DNA of 64,000 bases from Ciborinia camelliae. Taxonomy: Eukaryota; Ascomycota; Leotiomycetes; Helotiales; Sclerotiniaceae. The stretch is taken from contig JANPYM010000002.1 in assembly GCA_025890175.1 (NCBI GenBank), forward strand, positions 246,062 through 310,061, given 5' to 3'. This document shows, piece after piece, positions 48,538-61,245 of this stretch. The notes beneath the pieces were generated by a model that was not told the origin of the DNA, did no database searches, and saw only the letters and a program-made list of their open reading frames with translations. Positions within the stretch are counted from its first letter, which is position 1; each line of letters starts with the position of its first letter. The position numbers and the translations under genes were made by a program.

Positions 48538-48954
48538 CTATCCGCTTCCCCTCAATACCCTAGCAGTGTAGGTGCATTGACAGTTGTGACATCTCCAGCT
48601 CACTCTCTCATCTGTGATGGTGTCTGGATCCCACCGCTGCTCTTGTTCCTTGTTCCATTCTGCTACCACTTCAGGGTCGAGCCTACCAAAGTTCTCCTCG
48701 GGATACATCTCAATGTATGCCCTATCGTTGTCGAGATCTCTGATAAGCATGAAGAAGCTACTGTGGTACTTGGGAAGCATAGCTTCATCTTTACTGATTT
48801 CCTGAAGTTCGATGATTGCTTCTGATTTTGTGGGCTTGTCCCCTGCAAGAGGGATAAAGGGTTGGTTCAACTGGTGAAGAGAAACCAAGGCCAAGAGGAA
48901 GGTGGAGAGGAGGACTGTTGATGCTCCTTCGGGATAGGGGCTGCAGGGCAGCAA
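48538..48954 (-). CDS. Hypothetical protein, possible signal peptide, low support
   Basis: I do not recognise the family. The open frame of 138 residues begins MLPCSPYPEGASTVLLSTFL, with a hydrophobic stretch LLSTFLLALVSLHQL that could be a signal sequence or N-terminal anchor. It is followed by an acidic, soluble-looking chain with WNKEQEQRWDPDTITDERVS and a cysteine cluster CHNCQC near the end. No introns were confirmed and an upstream exon is possible. Codon use and the mixed composition are gene-like, unlike the low-complexity frames nearby, but expression and homology are unproven. Confidence 0.35.
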   Translation of the reverse strand: MLPCSPYPEGASTVLLSTFLLALVSLHQLNQPFIPLAGDKPTKSEAIIELQEISKDEAMLPKYHSSFFMLIRDLDNDRAYIEMYPEENFGRLDPEVVAEWNKEQEQRWDPDTITDERVSWRCHNCQCTYTARVLRGSG

Positions 48955-49588
48955 AGGACTTTACTTGAAGTCGTGATCTTTCTTGGGTTTGAAATCAAAT
49001 GAATATTTGATGTCATTGTGTCTTTTGTGTAGCTTTTTATGTGTTGATTCAGTATCTTTTTATGTGTTTGTAGTTGATGATTCTTGATTAAGATTATTTG
49101 TGATGAGTATAAATACCTCTCGTCGATTACTTGTTACTTTAATATTCAGGAAACATTATGGCAATATTACTGTGCTGTCCTCCAAGAATCATACTGTTCA
49201 GAGACAATATGGCTACATGTTACTGCACTGTTCTCTGAGAACCATACTGTTCGGGAACTAATAAGGCTACACATGATTTATCTTCAATATTGGTTGATAG
49301 GACTCCACCAGTTATGTCTTCATTATTCACATAAGTACACAACAAGTATCAGATTTATGATGATGAATTTCCCACTTCAATTATTCCTCTTATTGGCTTT
49401 CAAGACTGTTCCCCCCTCCAATACTTAGGGCTGAGAAGAAGGAACCTTTAATGAAAGACATAGATGGAATCATTAACAACTTTAAACAACCTCACAATTA
49501 ATGGAAAACATTCTCATATCCTATGTCCCTTTACATGCTATAAGCAGAATGTTCAAGGAGGCTGAAAACATAGAGCTGGTTTATTTTT
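48955..49588. other. Intergenic with an imperfect tandem repeat
   Basis: Around 49145-49275 a unit of about 56 bp containing TACTG, CTGTTC and ATATGGCTACATG-like blocks is present at least twice with differences. It may be part of an old repeat. No gene recognised. Confidence 0.4.
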
Positions 49589-49596
49589 AAGAGTAG

Positions 49597-50096
49597 TAGA
49601 CTGTGCAGAAAATACCTGCCCCGTACGGGTACCCGTGGGTTATTTGCCCCGCGGATTACTCACGAAACCTTTTACCCCTACCCCGCGGAGTTTCGTTGGG
49701 ATTTCAAAATTATTTGCTTTGTATAGGGCAAGTATAAATTATTTGCAAATAATTTATATTTATAAATATTTATAAAAATTAGGAATAACTTTATAAATAT
49801 TTTGAATTAATATAAAAATTAATATAAAAATTGTAAATAATTTCAAAAAATAAACGAAATTCACAAAATCCATTAAAAAATCTACAAAAAATTCATAATT
49901 TACGAATTATCTACAAATTATTTGCAAATAACCTGCCCTATGTTTTGTACAAGTTATTTATAAATAATTTGCAAATAATTTGTATGGGGCACGAGGTATT
50001 TATTAGGATTTAGCATTATTCGCCTTGCATGTGGATTATTTGCAAATAACCCGCCAGCTTCAATACCCGCCCCGCAGGGCCTTGTTGCGCAGTCTA
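49597..50096. mobile_element. Non-autonomous hAT-like element (MITE), 500 bp
   Basis: The element starts TAGACTGTGCA and ends TGCGCAGTCTA, so its termini are inverted repeats of 11 bp with one mismatch. It is flanked by a perfect 8 bp direct repeat AAGAGTAG at 49589-49596 and 50097-50104, the duplication length made by hAT transposases. Behind both termini are GC-rich segments (CCCCGTACGGGTACCC on one side, GCCCCGCAGGGCC-like on the other) and a shared GGGTTATTTGC. The centre is AT-rich with repeats of TTATTTGCAAATAA. There is no transposase reading frame, so it would need a transposase supplied elsewhere. Perfect target duplications suggest fairly recent insertion. Confidence 0.88.
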
Positions 50097-52944
50097 AAGA
50101 GTAGTTCCTGCTTTCACAACTAATGTGGAATCACAACTTCGATCGTATACATTCTATCATTGTTTAGCCTTTGTAAGCCTATTTCATCTGGTGTTGGCTC
50201 TGTTTGGTTTTGTTCCATGGAGTTGGATGGAGATGGAGAGCTTATTCTACAATATAGGTACCAAAGGAGTAATAGAAACAGAAAATGAGTTGTGTATCTT
50301 GCCTATTCTTTTGAATCTGCAACATCTGAGATTCATTTGATTCAAATTCCCCCATCACTCAAACTATCAATATGGGAATTCCACAAACTTCAACCTCTTA
50401 CCTAAAATTCAATATATTCTGAATATTCGTTCCTCTACACACTATAAATGTCATTCATTCATTCATTCATCAAATCTTAAATCACAGAAAACAAAACTCG
50501 ATCAATGCTATCTATCTAGTATCTATCCCCTTTTTTTCAATTCGTAGACCTTTGTCTTGTCTCGCTTAAATTCATTATAAGATTTTCCCTTAACCGAATC
50601 CAATCCCACCCCCTCAATTCATTCATAGGGTTCCAGAGACACATAAATGTGAACATAAGCAAGACTTCATAAGTGTAGGGAGCAAATCAGATAGGTATCT
50701 ATGTGTGAAAAATTTATTTCATCTATAGCCAGCCTGAGGATAGATGAAGAATTATGTTATAGTTCCAGACGTTATGTTATTGATATATTTATCATATCTA
50801 TATATGAGATTTACCACGTCTAGTCTGAGAGGCTAGTCCAGTCTGCTAAGTCTTATGGATATTGCAATGTGTATTCCGTTTAATACATCTATAAATCGAA
50901 TATTAAAACAATTGTCAAAACACTCACAATTTATTAGGTATATAGGTAATCAATCATATAGGTAGATATAAATTACAAATCATCGATTGCTTGTTTAGGT
51001 AAATGGGTATTATATGTACCTACCCTTCTTATAAGATACAAGTACCTCCCTACCTCCCTAGTATACCTAATAGATAGGTATTTATTCTCCGTGGATATCA
51101 TTCTTTCAACTTGAACAACTTAAAGATTCGAAGATACCTACCTAAATAAGATATCATTCATTAGTAACATGAACTGGAAGTCTAAGTCTAAGTCTAATAA
51201 GTCTTAATATTCAAATTTCGGAATCATAATCATAATCATAATTATTTTGATTGATTTTGATTTTGATTTTTTTTTGCTTGAAAGATGAAATTAGATGAGG
51301 TTAGGTGAGGTGATAATTAGGTGAGGGTTGGGTTGGGTAGAGGATATATAGTATCATTGTTGGATGGATCGAATATACAACTACTACTGTAGGTAATGAC
51401 ATAGATATTACGGTATAACGAAGCCAATAATCTAGAGAGAGGTGATTGGAGATTTTGGAGACCTCAAAGTCAGATAGGATGGAATAGGATAGGATTACTC
51501 TAATACTCTTCGGTAAAAGAAAGAAAGAAAGGACCCGGCACTCCGTCTATTATAAAATTATCGATATCTTGATATCTTAACCTTTGTACGTATACAGGAA
51601 GGATAGGATTTCAAATTCTCATCATGTTTTGTGAGATTACTACCTATGTAAGACAATCTTACAATCTTGAGTTTTTATTCTATGTATTCTATTCCAATAT
51701 ATATATATACCTACTAGGTATACAATACAATACCATCCATCTTCCACATTTCAACCTCCAACAATAAACCTTCAATCTTCAATCTTGGAACCTAGCGAGG
51801 CTGGCACGATATCATATCACATTACATTACTTCCCTCCATACTTCCCTCCATAATTCCAAACATCCATCCATCACCAAACACTTCCGCCCCTAACTACCC
51901 TATTCTCATCCTCATCCTCATCCTCCCCATCTCAATTCTCCATCTCGATTCTTCAGCATCAGGGTAGCAGGTAGAGTAGTAGATAGAGTAGTAACCGATA
52001 ACTATATCGAAGAATATAGATTACTATACGTATTATAGTAGCTTTAGATTGATATATTAATCTCTACATCTACATCTATATACCCCCCTCCTCCTTTCCC
52101 TTTCCCCCTCCTTTCCCCCTCCTTTCCCCCTCCCAAACCCATCTAGAGTCCCAAACTAACCTAAAAATCCCACATCCAACATCCAACATCCACTAACCAA
52201 CATAACCCCCCCAGTCAAATAAAGTAACCTGGTAGGTAGATACCTACCTAAGTATAAAATCATATCATAATAAATTGTATCTGATGAATAATACATGATA
52301 TATCTATATACCGGGTCCCTATATGAGTTAAATAATTAAACAGATATACAGATCCACATAACAATTCTACACAAAAATCCAAATAAAACGCATTATACCT
52401 ACCCCTAAATATAGAAAAAGACAAAGGAAATAGCCCAGGACACTGATTGATATACGAACAAAACCTCCGAGAGCAAGTAAGAAGATCTTCAATTGATATA
52501 GGTAGTTATAACCCAGTTCTCCTAGGATAATAATACTATGCTAGTTTAATATTATAGTATTATAGTATTATACTACTACCTTTTTTCAAAGAAAAAGTCT
52601 ATTCAAATTCCCCAAGAAGAGAGAAGAGAAAACCAATTGAAGAAGAAATTGTCTTCCATGGATTTCATAAAGTACGTACAGGGCTGGGAACACTCGTTCC
52701 TGGCTTCCTATTCCAATTCAGCTTGGATGAAAATGAAAATGAAAATGCACGAGAGAGATATGAGATATGTGGGATGTAGTAACTTCACTTCACTTCTTCA
52801 GTGGTTAGATGCGTGACTGCGTCTGCATGTATATGTAGGTACTGTAAGTAGGTAGGTAGATAGATAATGCAATCGAAACTTCGATGCGCCATCTTCGTTT
52901 CTGTAAATGGTATTTGCAATAATAATAATAACAATTCCGTTTCA

Positions 52945-52948
<4 letters not shown>

Positions 52949-52975
<27 letters not shown>
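52949..52975. repeat. (TTA)n microsatellite
   Basis: About nine TTA units within an AT-rich stretch of the gene-poor interval. Confidence 0.9.
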
Positions 52976-55900
52976 AATTATTATTTTTCCATTTTCACAT
53001 ATGATACAATTCACAGCACACCACAGATCGTGAAACACTCCACCTGACTCTCCGTACCAGCCATCCTAATACCTACCCATCCCCAATTTCCCGATGCCCG
53101 ATTCTAGAAGAATTCGAAACGGCTTCTGGAGAAATTACCGAGTAGATCCCACTCTATCCCCCCTCGAGTCTCCAGTCTCTTGTCTCCACTGTCCATTCAT
53201 CCGCATTTATTCCTCAAAATCCCGAGCCTACCTACCAGGCCACCATGCATACACACATACACACATACATACCGAATGAAACCGTACCACACATTGCCCT
53301 ATCAAAAACACACAAGCGATGCAAGTTGCACCAAGTAAAGTTACAACACCTCAATTGCCAAGTCACAACTCACCCACGCTTGAATACCTAGACAGATGCT
53401 ACCGCATAACACATCGACGGGGCCACTGACGTGGTACGTACCACCACCACCATACTCCGTGCTCGCTCTCTCCGTCCGTACCGAAACTGTGGATCGCAGT
53501 GCATCGCATCGCAGCCCCTGGCATTGCATTTGCATTTGCATCGGAGAATCCTAAGAACGGCAGACCACTTACAACCGACAAGCGAATCCCATAGGCCGAC
53601 GGTTCGTACCGTGCTTCTCCAAGCCTTGGTGGAGATCCGAGAGATGCGGTGAGGTGAGGTTGAGGTAAGTAGATGCTGGCTGGCTGGCATATGCACATCG
53701 TTGTGTTTGTTTGATCTTCGTCTGCGGAGGCTCGCTCCATTGGACTCTGGAGACTGAAGAAGTTCGGCATTCGGGACTCGAGTTACTATGTATGTACCTA
53801 CACCTGTAACTTACCGGTGGAAGTCATGATGGGTTGACTGTCGGACTGGAGGGGCAAGAGTGGATTTAAGAGCAAGCGGTGTAAGGTTATTGCCGGGCGG
53901 TGTAAGGTGTGCAAGTCCCCCCTCCATGCCCCTCTTTACCCGTATCAAGATTCAACAGCGGGGAATCTTCTCGAAGCTCTGATATCGATACGGATCGGGA
54001 TTGGATGAAACCTTGGAAAACATGAAGCCATCAAGGCAACCTGAGGCACGTGCTGCTTGGAGAAGTTGAAGTTGCAGCCTGAGGCGAGGGATATTTTGCC
54101 AGGCAGACAGCTAGAGGGCGGTGAAGAATAAAGATAAAGGAGGCCGGCCCACGTGGGGCCCAGAACCGGTACGGGAGGTGGAGATACATGCATTGCATTA
54201 GGTATGCAGACGGAGGGTATCGTGGGTGGAGACTCAAGAGTGAGCGGGTTTTTCGAATTTCAGGAGAAGGAGAAACAAGAACTAGAACCTGAGGGACGGA
54301 ACTCTAATAATATGAATTCATTTCATTTTCATGAAGAGTGGTTTTTATTGGCATCCGTCAAGGTATACATACATACGGTATACGGCGTGTGAATTTAATG
54401 AAATGGATACCTATAGTACCTAGGTACCTATTACCGGTATTGATTCTCCTTTTCAAATTCCCAGAGGGTTGCTTTGCAAATCCCAACTTCATAGTTCATA
54501 GATTCAAAACGTACCTGCCGAGAATCAGAAAAGGGGAATTCGTTCATTTTTTTTGGTTTTGGCCCCCAAATGATATGATGTGATATGAGATGATAATTCC
54601 AGTCCAGCCTCCTCTCCGTGCCACAACTTCACAACAATGTTCCAAAAAAAAAATGTTTCGTGTCGCGTTGCGCAATCCAAGCTGATCATTGATCCAGATT
54701 TCATGCTGTGTAGTAGGTAACCTGTGTTGGATGTAATCATGTAAGTAATAATAAATCCCAAGACTGTCGGGACTATTAAGTAAATACATAAATAATCTAT
54801 ACTAAAAAAGGGTTAATGATTTTCCAAGGCTGGTTTGTTTCAAATAAAAGAATTAAAAGAATTAAACGATTCAAACCCCCTCGATTCGTGTGACACCAGC
54901 ACATATTGATACCACATACTTACTATTACTTGGTACTGAACGCTGAAAGGATTATCGTGTATGGAAAATATGGGGTGGCGAAGGAGGCGAGGCGGCATTG
55001 AATCATCTGTCTGTTTTAACTTATTTTGTGTTTGGGGTTGACGGGAGGGAGATATACCGGTACCGGTATTCATACTACTAGGTAGATGGATGCATATAGT
55101 GCGGGAGAGCCTGAGCTCTCAAACAATACTGGAACTTTGGATCGCTTTTTAGAAGTTGGAACTTCACCATAATATAATACAGTACGAACGTACAAGCAGA
55201 TACAGACTATATAGGAGGAGGTCATGAAGTTGAAAACTATGATGGATAATGGTCTTATCTGATCAGATCGGATCTAGCTGTAGTTCATTTCTGATATTCA
55301 AATCAAATCAATATCACAACCACAAAAATAAAAATAAATAAATATAAATATAAAAATACCACACGCGCCACAACAATGCAGTACAACACAAACACAACAT
55401 AACACCACCACCTACCATATCCGGAAATACAAAGGTACGGACATACATACGTAACGTACCTTACCTTACCTTACCTACTAGGCATATTGGCTTACTGTAT
55501 ATATGTATCATGCAAGGTCAGATCAGACCATGACTTCCAAGGTTAGGTCAGGTCAGATCAGGTTTCTTTTTCTGGATCATTTAGCTTTAGGACGTTTATT
55601 TATTTATTATTTGGTGATTACTCTACTCTACTCTATTACCCTATCTAGATAGATAGGTTGGTAGATAGATAGATAGGACCTAGACAGACTAATAAAAAGG
55701 GAGGCGAGATTCGAGATTCGATTTTTTCTTTCATATCTACAGATATATAGGAATCTTCATATACCTACCTAGGAATTAGCAACTTGAAAGGAAGCGCGAT
55801 TCAAGATTCAAGATTCAAGATTCAACTCCCTTCCTCCCGAGTCTCCAAGTCGAGTCTAGTCTAGTCTCCGACTTTCTGCATTATAAAGTGTATGAAGTGT

Positions 55901-58900
55901 ATGGATGAAGTGTACCTATGTACTGTGAAGTGTATAAAGTATATGTATGTATACCTAGGTATGTATGTATGTATGTATGTATGATAGCTACCTAGGCATT
56001 TAGATAGGTACCTCATAAATAGTATAATTAATATACAACTTACAACGTACAATATACATGTACGGTACCGGTAAACCATTACCGATTCACGACTCACGAC
56101 TCACGACTCACGATTCGCCGGGAAGTGAAGATGGGGAAATAGTCTAGTCTAGTGTAGTCTCTACTCTCTACGGAGTAGCTAGCAAAAAAGAGGGCGGAAA
56201 GTGAAGGGAAGAAATGAAATGAAATAATGAAATGGAATGAACCAATCGGTATACATATTATATTAGTTTGTTTTTAAATCTCAAGTTTTCTGGGGTATTA
56301 CCATATCATACCATACAATCCAATTCAACTTTACCTAGGTAATAATGATCATGAGAGCCTATCTAATGTAGACCGTGATAGTGTAATGTGATCTCTCTTT
56401 TTCGGCGGTATTGATGGTATGGTATGGAAGAATTGGATTGGATTGGATATTCTAGTGGGAAAATATCTACCTAGTATTAGGTAGGTAATTAAAATATAAT
56501 GATCATGATCATGATCATTGCCGTGATCAATGATCATCATCAATGGAACCGAGAGATAAATTAGGTCTAGGTAGGTGGTACCTATATCGCACAGACTCTA
56601 CCTAGAGAGGAGAGTTTGGACGGATGGATGGATAGATAGATGGATGGATAATTACGGTAAATAAATAGTATTTAGGTAGGTAGATAGTGTTGTGTGTGTG
56701 TATGATTAATTTAGTACTTTGTAGACTAGGTATAGATAGATAGGTAGGTATGGAGATTGCAATTTGTAGCACGCTATATTTTATAGAATCTATACTGTAG
56801 ACAAGCCAAGTCGGGTATATAAAAAAGCCCGGCAAAGTAGGGAGGGAGGGAGAAGTACTTATCGAGGTATTCTGTATATAGAAAGCCGGAGGTTAACCAT
56901 TTATTTTAAGTTACCCCAAAAGGTTGAAGCACCGACGGGGATTTAATTTTAATTTCTTTCTGATGTGAGGAGAGGAAAGATGGAAGGGAAGGTGGTAGGA
57001 ACTTCGGAAGGATGAAGGAATGCAGATATTGATTTGATATCTACCTAGGTATTCTGTATGTAAGGCGGTTTATAATGATTATTTGCGCCTTCGTTTGAGA
57101 TGGATGGATCCAATGTGCTGAGATGGCGTGGACAATAATGGAGGGCGGACATGCTGAGGAAAGGAAAGGAAAGGCTGAAAGAAAGAGAGGTGGGAAAACC
57201 AATAATGACCGGTACCTCCGGGAGTCACGACCGGCGAAGTTAAATATATCATACCTAAGAAATCCCGCGAGCGAACGGAGGTGTAATCGAGGGAATTAAT
57301 CAAAGAAAGTATTATACCCGTACTTTAAAGATTGAGTTCAATATACATATCTCGATGACAAAGGTTCTCGAACGATTTCCATGCCTTCCATACCTGGGTA
57401 ATTCATATTAATCCATTCCCGGTATTCCTTCCTATGGATCCATCAACCTCAAGCCGGTTCGAATCTCGTTTCTCGAAACTTTTTCCGGACCAGGTTCGCT
57501 TTGATACGGAGTATACCCTTCCCTTCCCCCCTCCCTCGCACGTCTCCCCCTCCCCTCACCTCACCTCACCTCTTCTCTTCCCCCCCCTCATCGGCCGCCG
57601 GCCAAATGTCTTACTGTCTTACGGCTATTTTAACCCCTGATCGGCAGGAGGGGTAAGTGGAAGGAAGGTCGGTTTACGAATTCAAAGAAAACCAACTTTG
57701 AACGGGGGGGAATCTTTGATCTTCCTTGTCGCGTCCATGGTGAAACTTATTTAATATAAAAAATCCCTTCGATGGTATTCGAATAAAGGGCTGGGCTTGG
57801 CTTTCTCGGTACCGTTCGATGAGGCTGAGCTGGAAGGTGGTTCGAAAGGGTTCGATAGGTTCGCCGTAGATAAGGTTTGGGTCCCCCAAGGTCTTTTATT
57901 ACCTTGGTAGGTAAGGTTGTGAAAGGAAGAATTATGAAAGTTCCGAGTCTCCGTACCTAGGTTCCTAGCATTAAATGCTTTCTTTTATTTCTTAGTGGTG
58001 GATCTTTTGTACTTTTATGAACTTTATTGAGGAAGGTAGGTAGGTATGCAGTCTCCGGTTGGAACGTTGGGAAAATAGAGAATTCATTGGTTGGTACGAA
58101 ATATGGGATTTGAATAGGCATGAATATGAATATGAATATGAATGCGAATGGAATTCTCCGCCGCCACTCAAACTCCAAAGAAAGGGGGTGGGCATTACGG
58201 TATTACGGTATTGCGGTATTGAGTGGTCATCCTCATCAATGGAGACCTAGGTATTCATTAGTAACCTGGTATACCAAGAAGCTCCATATGACTCTTTATT
58301 ATTATGATAGGCTAAATAACTCGTAATAAGTCCAAATAAGCCTTGAGGAGACATCGGGTGAGTGATGATGATTTTACCATTACGAAGCTACGGACGGTAT
58401 AAGTAGTAGTTGGCCGGTAGTCAGCAATGGATCTACTGAGGAGGCTCTACTCACTCCTCACTCCTCACTCATACCGTCAAAAGTATAAAAACATGGATAT
58501 ACATAGTAATATAAACTATAAGATGGTAAATTATAATAGTAATAATAAATAATATCTTGACTCTGTTAGATTATTACCTTAGTATATGAAGATTTAGACT
58601 TTCTCTGACGACATGAGTAAGCTACCAGCTACCTAACTTTCAAGTCTTCCTGGTTTCTTATAGGTAGGTTATGAACATTGATGTCCACGGTTGGAACTTG
58701 GATAATACCCAGGGAAGCATGAACGGGCTTGGATAATTCCCAGATGCTTCCCGCTTAGGTGTGATCACTAGGTACCATATAGCCATCAATCTAAATTTAG
58801 GATAAAAGGCAACACCGCACAAATAATACCTACCTAAATCATTCCTTGGGCTCTCTTTTCCAACTATTCCATGTTCCGTATTCCATATTCCATTAGAGTG

Positions 58901-59634
58901 ATATACATTTGCCACCCTGACTCTGTACGCATGTTTGAATACGTATGAATTGGGGGGCGGGTATGGAATTCAAGAATCCACAGGAGTAGAGCCTCAAGGC
59001 TACAGCTACAGCTACAGCTACCTACAGCTATGATCATGAATAGCCCTCAGACCGCGCGGAACTCGATATGAAAAAAGGCTGTGTGCTATGTGTGATATTG
59101 TCCGAGTGTATCGACTCCCTCCCCGACTACCACTTGGCTGGACATACGGAGACTATAGTCTCTTGTCTCTAGTCTATCATCTATAGTAGTCGTATCATTA
59201 GTCGAATAAATTTAAATAAATTAATAAATTGATTCAAATGGCGTGAACTTAGTTTCCTTTGACTTTTAGTTCACTTGGTACATGTGGAGTTTCAAAAGTC
59301 TAACCTAAATTGAGTAATGAAGTAAGATAAAGGCTGGGATGGCTTGATTACCTAGATCTCATTGAGAACATTCTTTTCTTGTCTGAGATCATCGTCGTTG
59401 ATTGGTCCCTTTTAAAGTTTCAAATCCTATTCTGGTATTGAATGACCCCTTTAACCGAACACCGTGTTCAATTGATAAAGGACACATCTCCCCCTTCCCA
59501 CCTCAAGAATTATTCCCATACACTCAACTACCTCTCATACCACTTCCATCCCAATTCACTCCATTCACGTGAGGTGAATCGAATTGTACAATTACAATCA
59601 ATCTCGAGTACCTTCTTACTCTCAATGCCATATC

Positions 59635-59652
59635 CTTGTTAATTCTTTTTTA
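59635..59652 (+). promoter_or_regulatory. Possible upstream ORF in the hacA leader
   Basis: A five-codon frame ATG-CCA-TAT-CCT-TGT followed by TAA lies about 320 bases before the hacA start. If the transcript begins upstream, it could limit hacA translation, as leader ORFs do in related hacA genes. The transcript start is not known from sequence. Confidence 0.3.
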
Positions 59653-59970
59653 TCATTCTTTTAATTCTATTCATCTATTGGTTGTTTTGACTCTTCCTTA
59701 TATACTTTCACCCTCCTTCTCAAATTGTGGGCCATCTGTCCTTATCATCTTGAGCTTGTCCCCATTCAACTTCCTCCACAATATTCGACATCTATTATTA
59801 CAATAATTAATTGTGCATACCAAAGCATAAATCATAAATCTCTTGTCGCTGGTCACGGGTGAAACTCCATCATCAAAGATCCACTGCATAGATATTAAGA
59901 TACCGAGAAATCATTTTGCCCCATCGACTCAAGGTCGAGACTCGAGGCTGCCATCATACCATCAGACAAT

Positions 59971-61245
59971 ATGTCGACCCCAAATTTGAAGTTTGAGCAA
60001 TCGCCGGCAGAATCTCTTGCCGAGTCATTTACCTCAACCCCTGGTCATCAATACCCGTCATTATTCCATCCACAAGAAAGCATGGAACCATTACAAGCCA
60101 TGACCCCACAATCTTTCGATGAGGATAGCATGTTTGGAGATGATGTGGGTGGAAGTATGGCTGGTACACCGGCACCAGAAAAGAAGCCGGTCAAGAAGAG
60201 AAAGTCGTGGGGTCAACAACTACCTGAACCCAAAACAAATCTCCCTCCTAGGTAAGTCATTCAATCTGCACACGGTTACCCATAACATTAGCTAATTACC
60301 ATGTTGCAGAAAACGAGCAAAGACAGAAGATGAAAAGGAACAGCGACGAGTTGAGCGAGTCCTTCGAAATCGACGCGCTGCTCAATCATCAAGAGAACGA
60401 AAGCGACAAGAAGTTGAAGCTCTCGAAGAACAAAAAAAACAAATCGAGCGTAGAAACCATGATCTAGAATTACAGTTGGCAGACATGTCATCTAAATATC
60501 AAAGCGTCCTTAAAAGACTCGAAGATGTCACAGGCATCCCTGGTGGTAACCTCCCACCCGCCTTTCTCCCTTCTTCCGCCGCCTCCACCCCAAGACGACA
60601 AGAAACTTTCGACGGCCAATCTCCAATAGCCCTTACGAAAGATTTATTCGCAGCGGAACAAGATTCCTCCATTAGACCAATGATGACTCCACAGGCCAAT
60701 AGGGATACACATAATGCCATGCAATCTGCCATGGACACGATCAATCCATCCTCCTTATCACCACCATCAATGGAACCAGCTGATGAATCCTCATTCGACG
60801 CCAGTTCTTTCGGTATGACACAACATCCTGCCGCGATGTTGTGCGACCTGCCGTGTCAGCCGAAAGAACAAGAGCTCACAATGAGTGGAATTCAGGAGTC
60901 CCTGATTACCCGACTTTTGACAACTTCGCTATGGATCCACATAACACTAGCAGCTTTTTCGACTATCCTGATACCATTGGAGCAGATCAAACTTTCTTTG
61001 ACGACCGGGTCGGCCCTATCTGCGACACCTTCACTAATGACTTTAATAATATGGCTGGCGACAACATCGGCGCCGCTAACGAGCTCCTCTTTGATGACTT
61101 CATCATTCACCAAGACGAGATCACACAGTCTGCGCCCGAAGTTCACTCTTCGAATTCGCTTCCTGAGAAGACTCCTATCCTGCAGTCCCAACATGGCGCG
61201 TCCTCTTCTGGATGCGACGTTGGAGGCAATGCGGTTATGGTCTAA
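59971..61245 (+). CDS. hacA: HacA bZIP transcription factor of the unfolded protein response
   Basis: HacA/Hac1 activates chaperone and secretion genes after endoplasmic reticulum stress. Exon 1 is 59971-60251; a normal intron 60252-60309 precedes the bZIP: KRAKTEDEKEQRR, then RVLRNRRAAQSSRERKRQEV as basic region, then the leucine zipper. The frame after 60833 is changed by removal of a 20 nt non-canonical intron at 60834-60853. With it removed, the chain continues AVSAERTRAHNEWNSGVPDY and ends GASSSGCDVGGNAVMV at 61245 (398 aa). Left in, the frame runs on as non-protein-like sequence to 61579 (516 aa). The conserved block KRKSWGQQLPEPKTNLPPR before the bZIP is typical of HacA. Regulation is therefore by Ire1-dependent mRNA splicing. 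Confidence 0.95.
60807..60866 (+). promoter_or_regulatory. Ire1 splice region of hacA mRNA: twin CTGCCG sites and stems
   Basis: The 20 nt intron 60834-60853 is bounded by two copies of CTGCCG (60828-60833 and 60848-60853), matching the CNGCNGN pattern cut by Ire1. An inner hairpin pairs CAACAT (60821-60826) with ATGTTG (60836-60841), placing the first site in its 9-base loop. Outer stems pair CTTTCGG (60807-60813) with CCGAAAG (60860-60866), and TGACAC (60816-60821) with GTGTCA (60853-60858); the outer TGACAC/GTGTCA stem shares a base with the inner hairpin at its edge. The second site lies between the inner hairpin and the outer stem. Confidence 0.93.

Larger units (their letters stand above)
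50105..59970. other. Gene-poor, microsatellite-rich interval upstream of hacA
   Basis: For nearly 10 kb I cannot support any protein gene. The interval is filled with TAGGTA/TACCTA runs, CT tracts (52080-52140), (TTA)n at about 52949-52975, (ATGT)n near 55965-55985, and a perfect 22 bp palindrome of GATCAT units at 56498-56519. Open frames here are short and of skewed composition; a 123-residue frame at 53399-53770 on the minus strand is the longest plausible one but has no recognised feature. The stretch may hold the hacA upstream control region, long 5' leader or non-coding RNAs. Confidence 0.6.

Noticed and set aside
53399..53770. 123-codon minus-strand frame in the gene-poor interval
   Set aside because: No recognised domain, no splice context, and overlapping frames of similar length on both strands.
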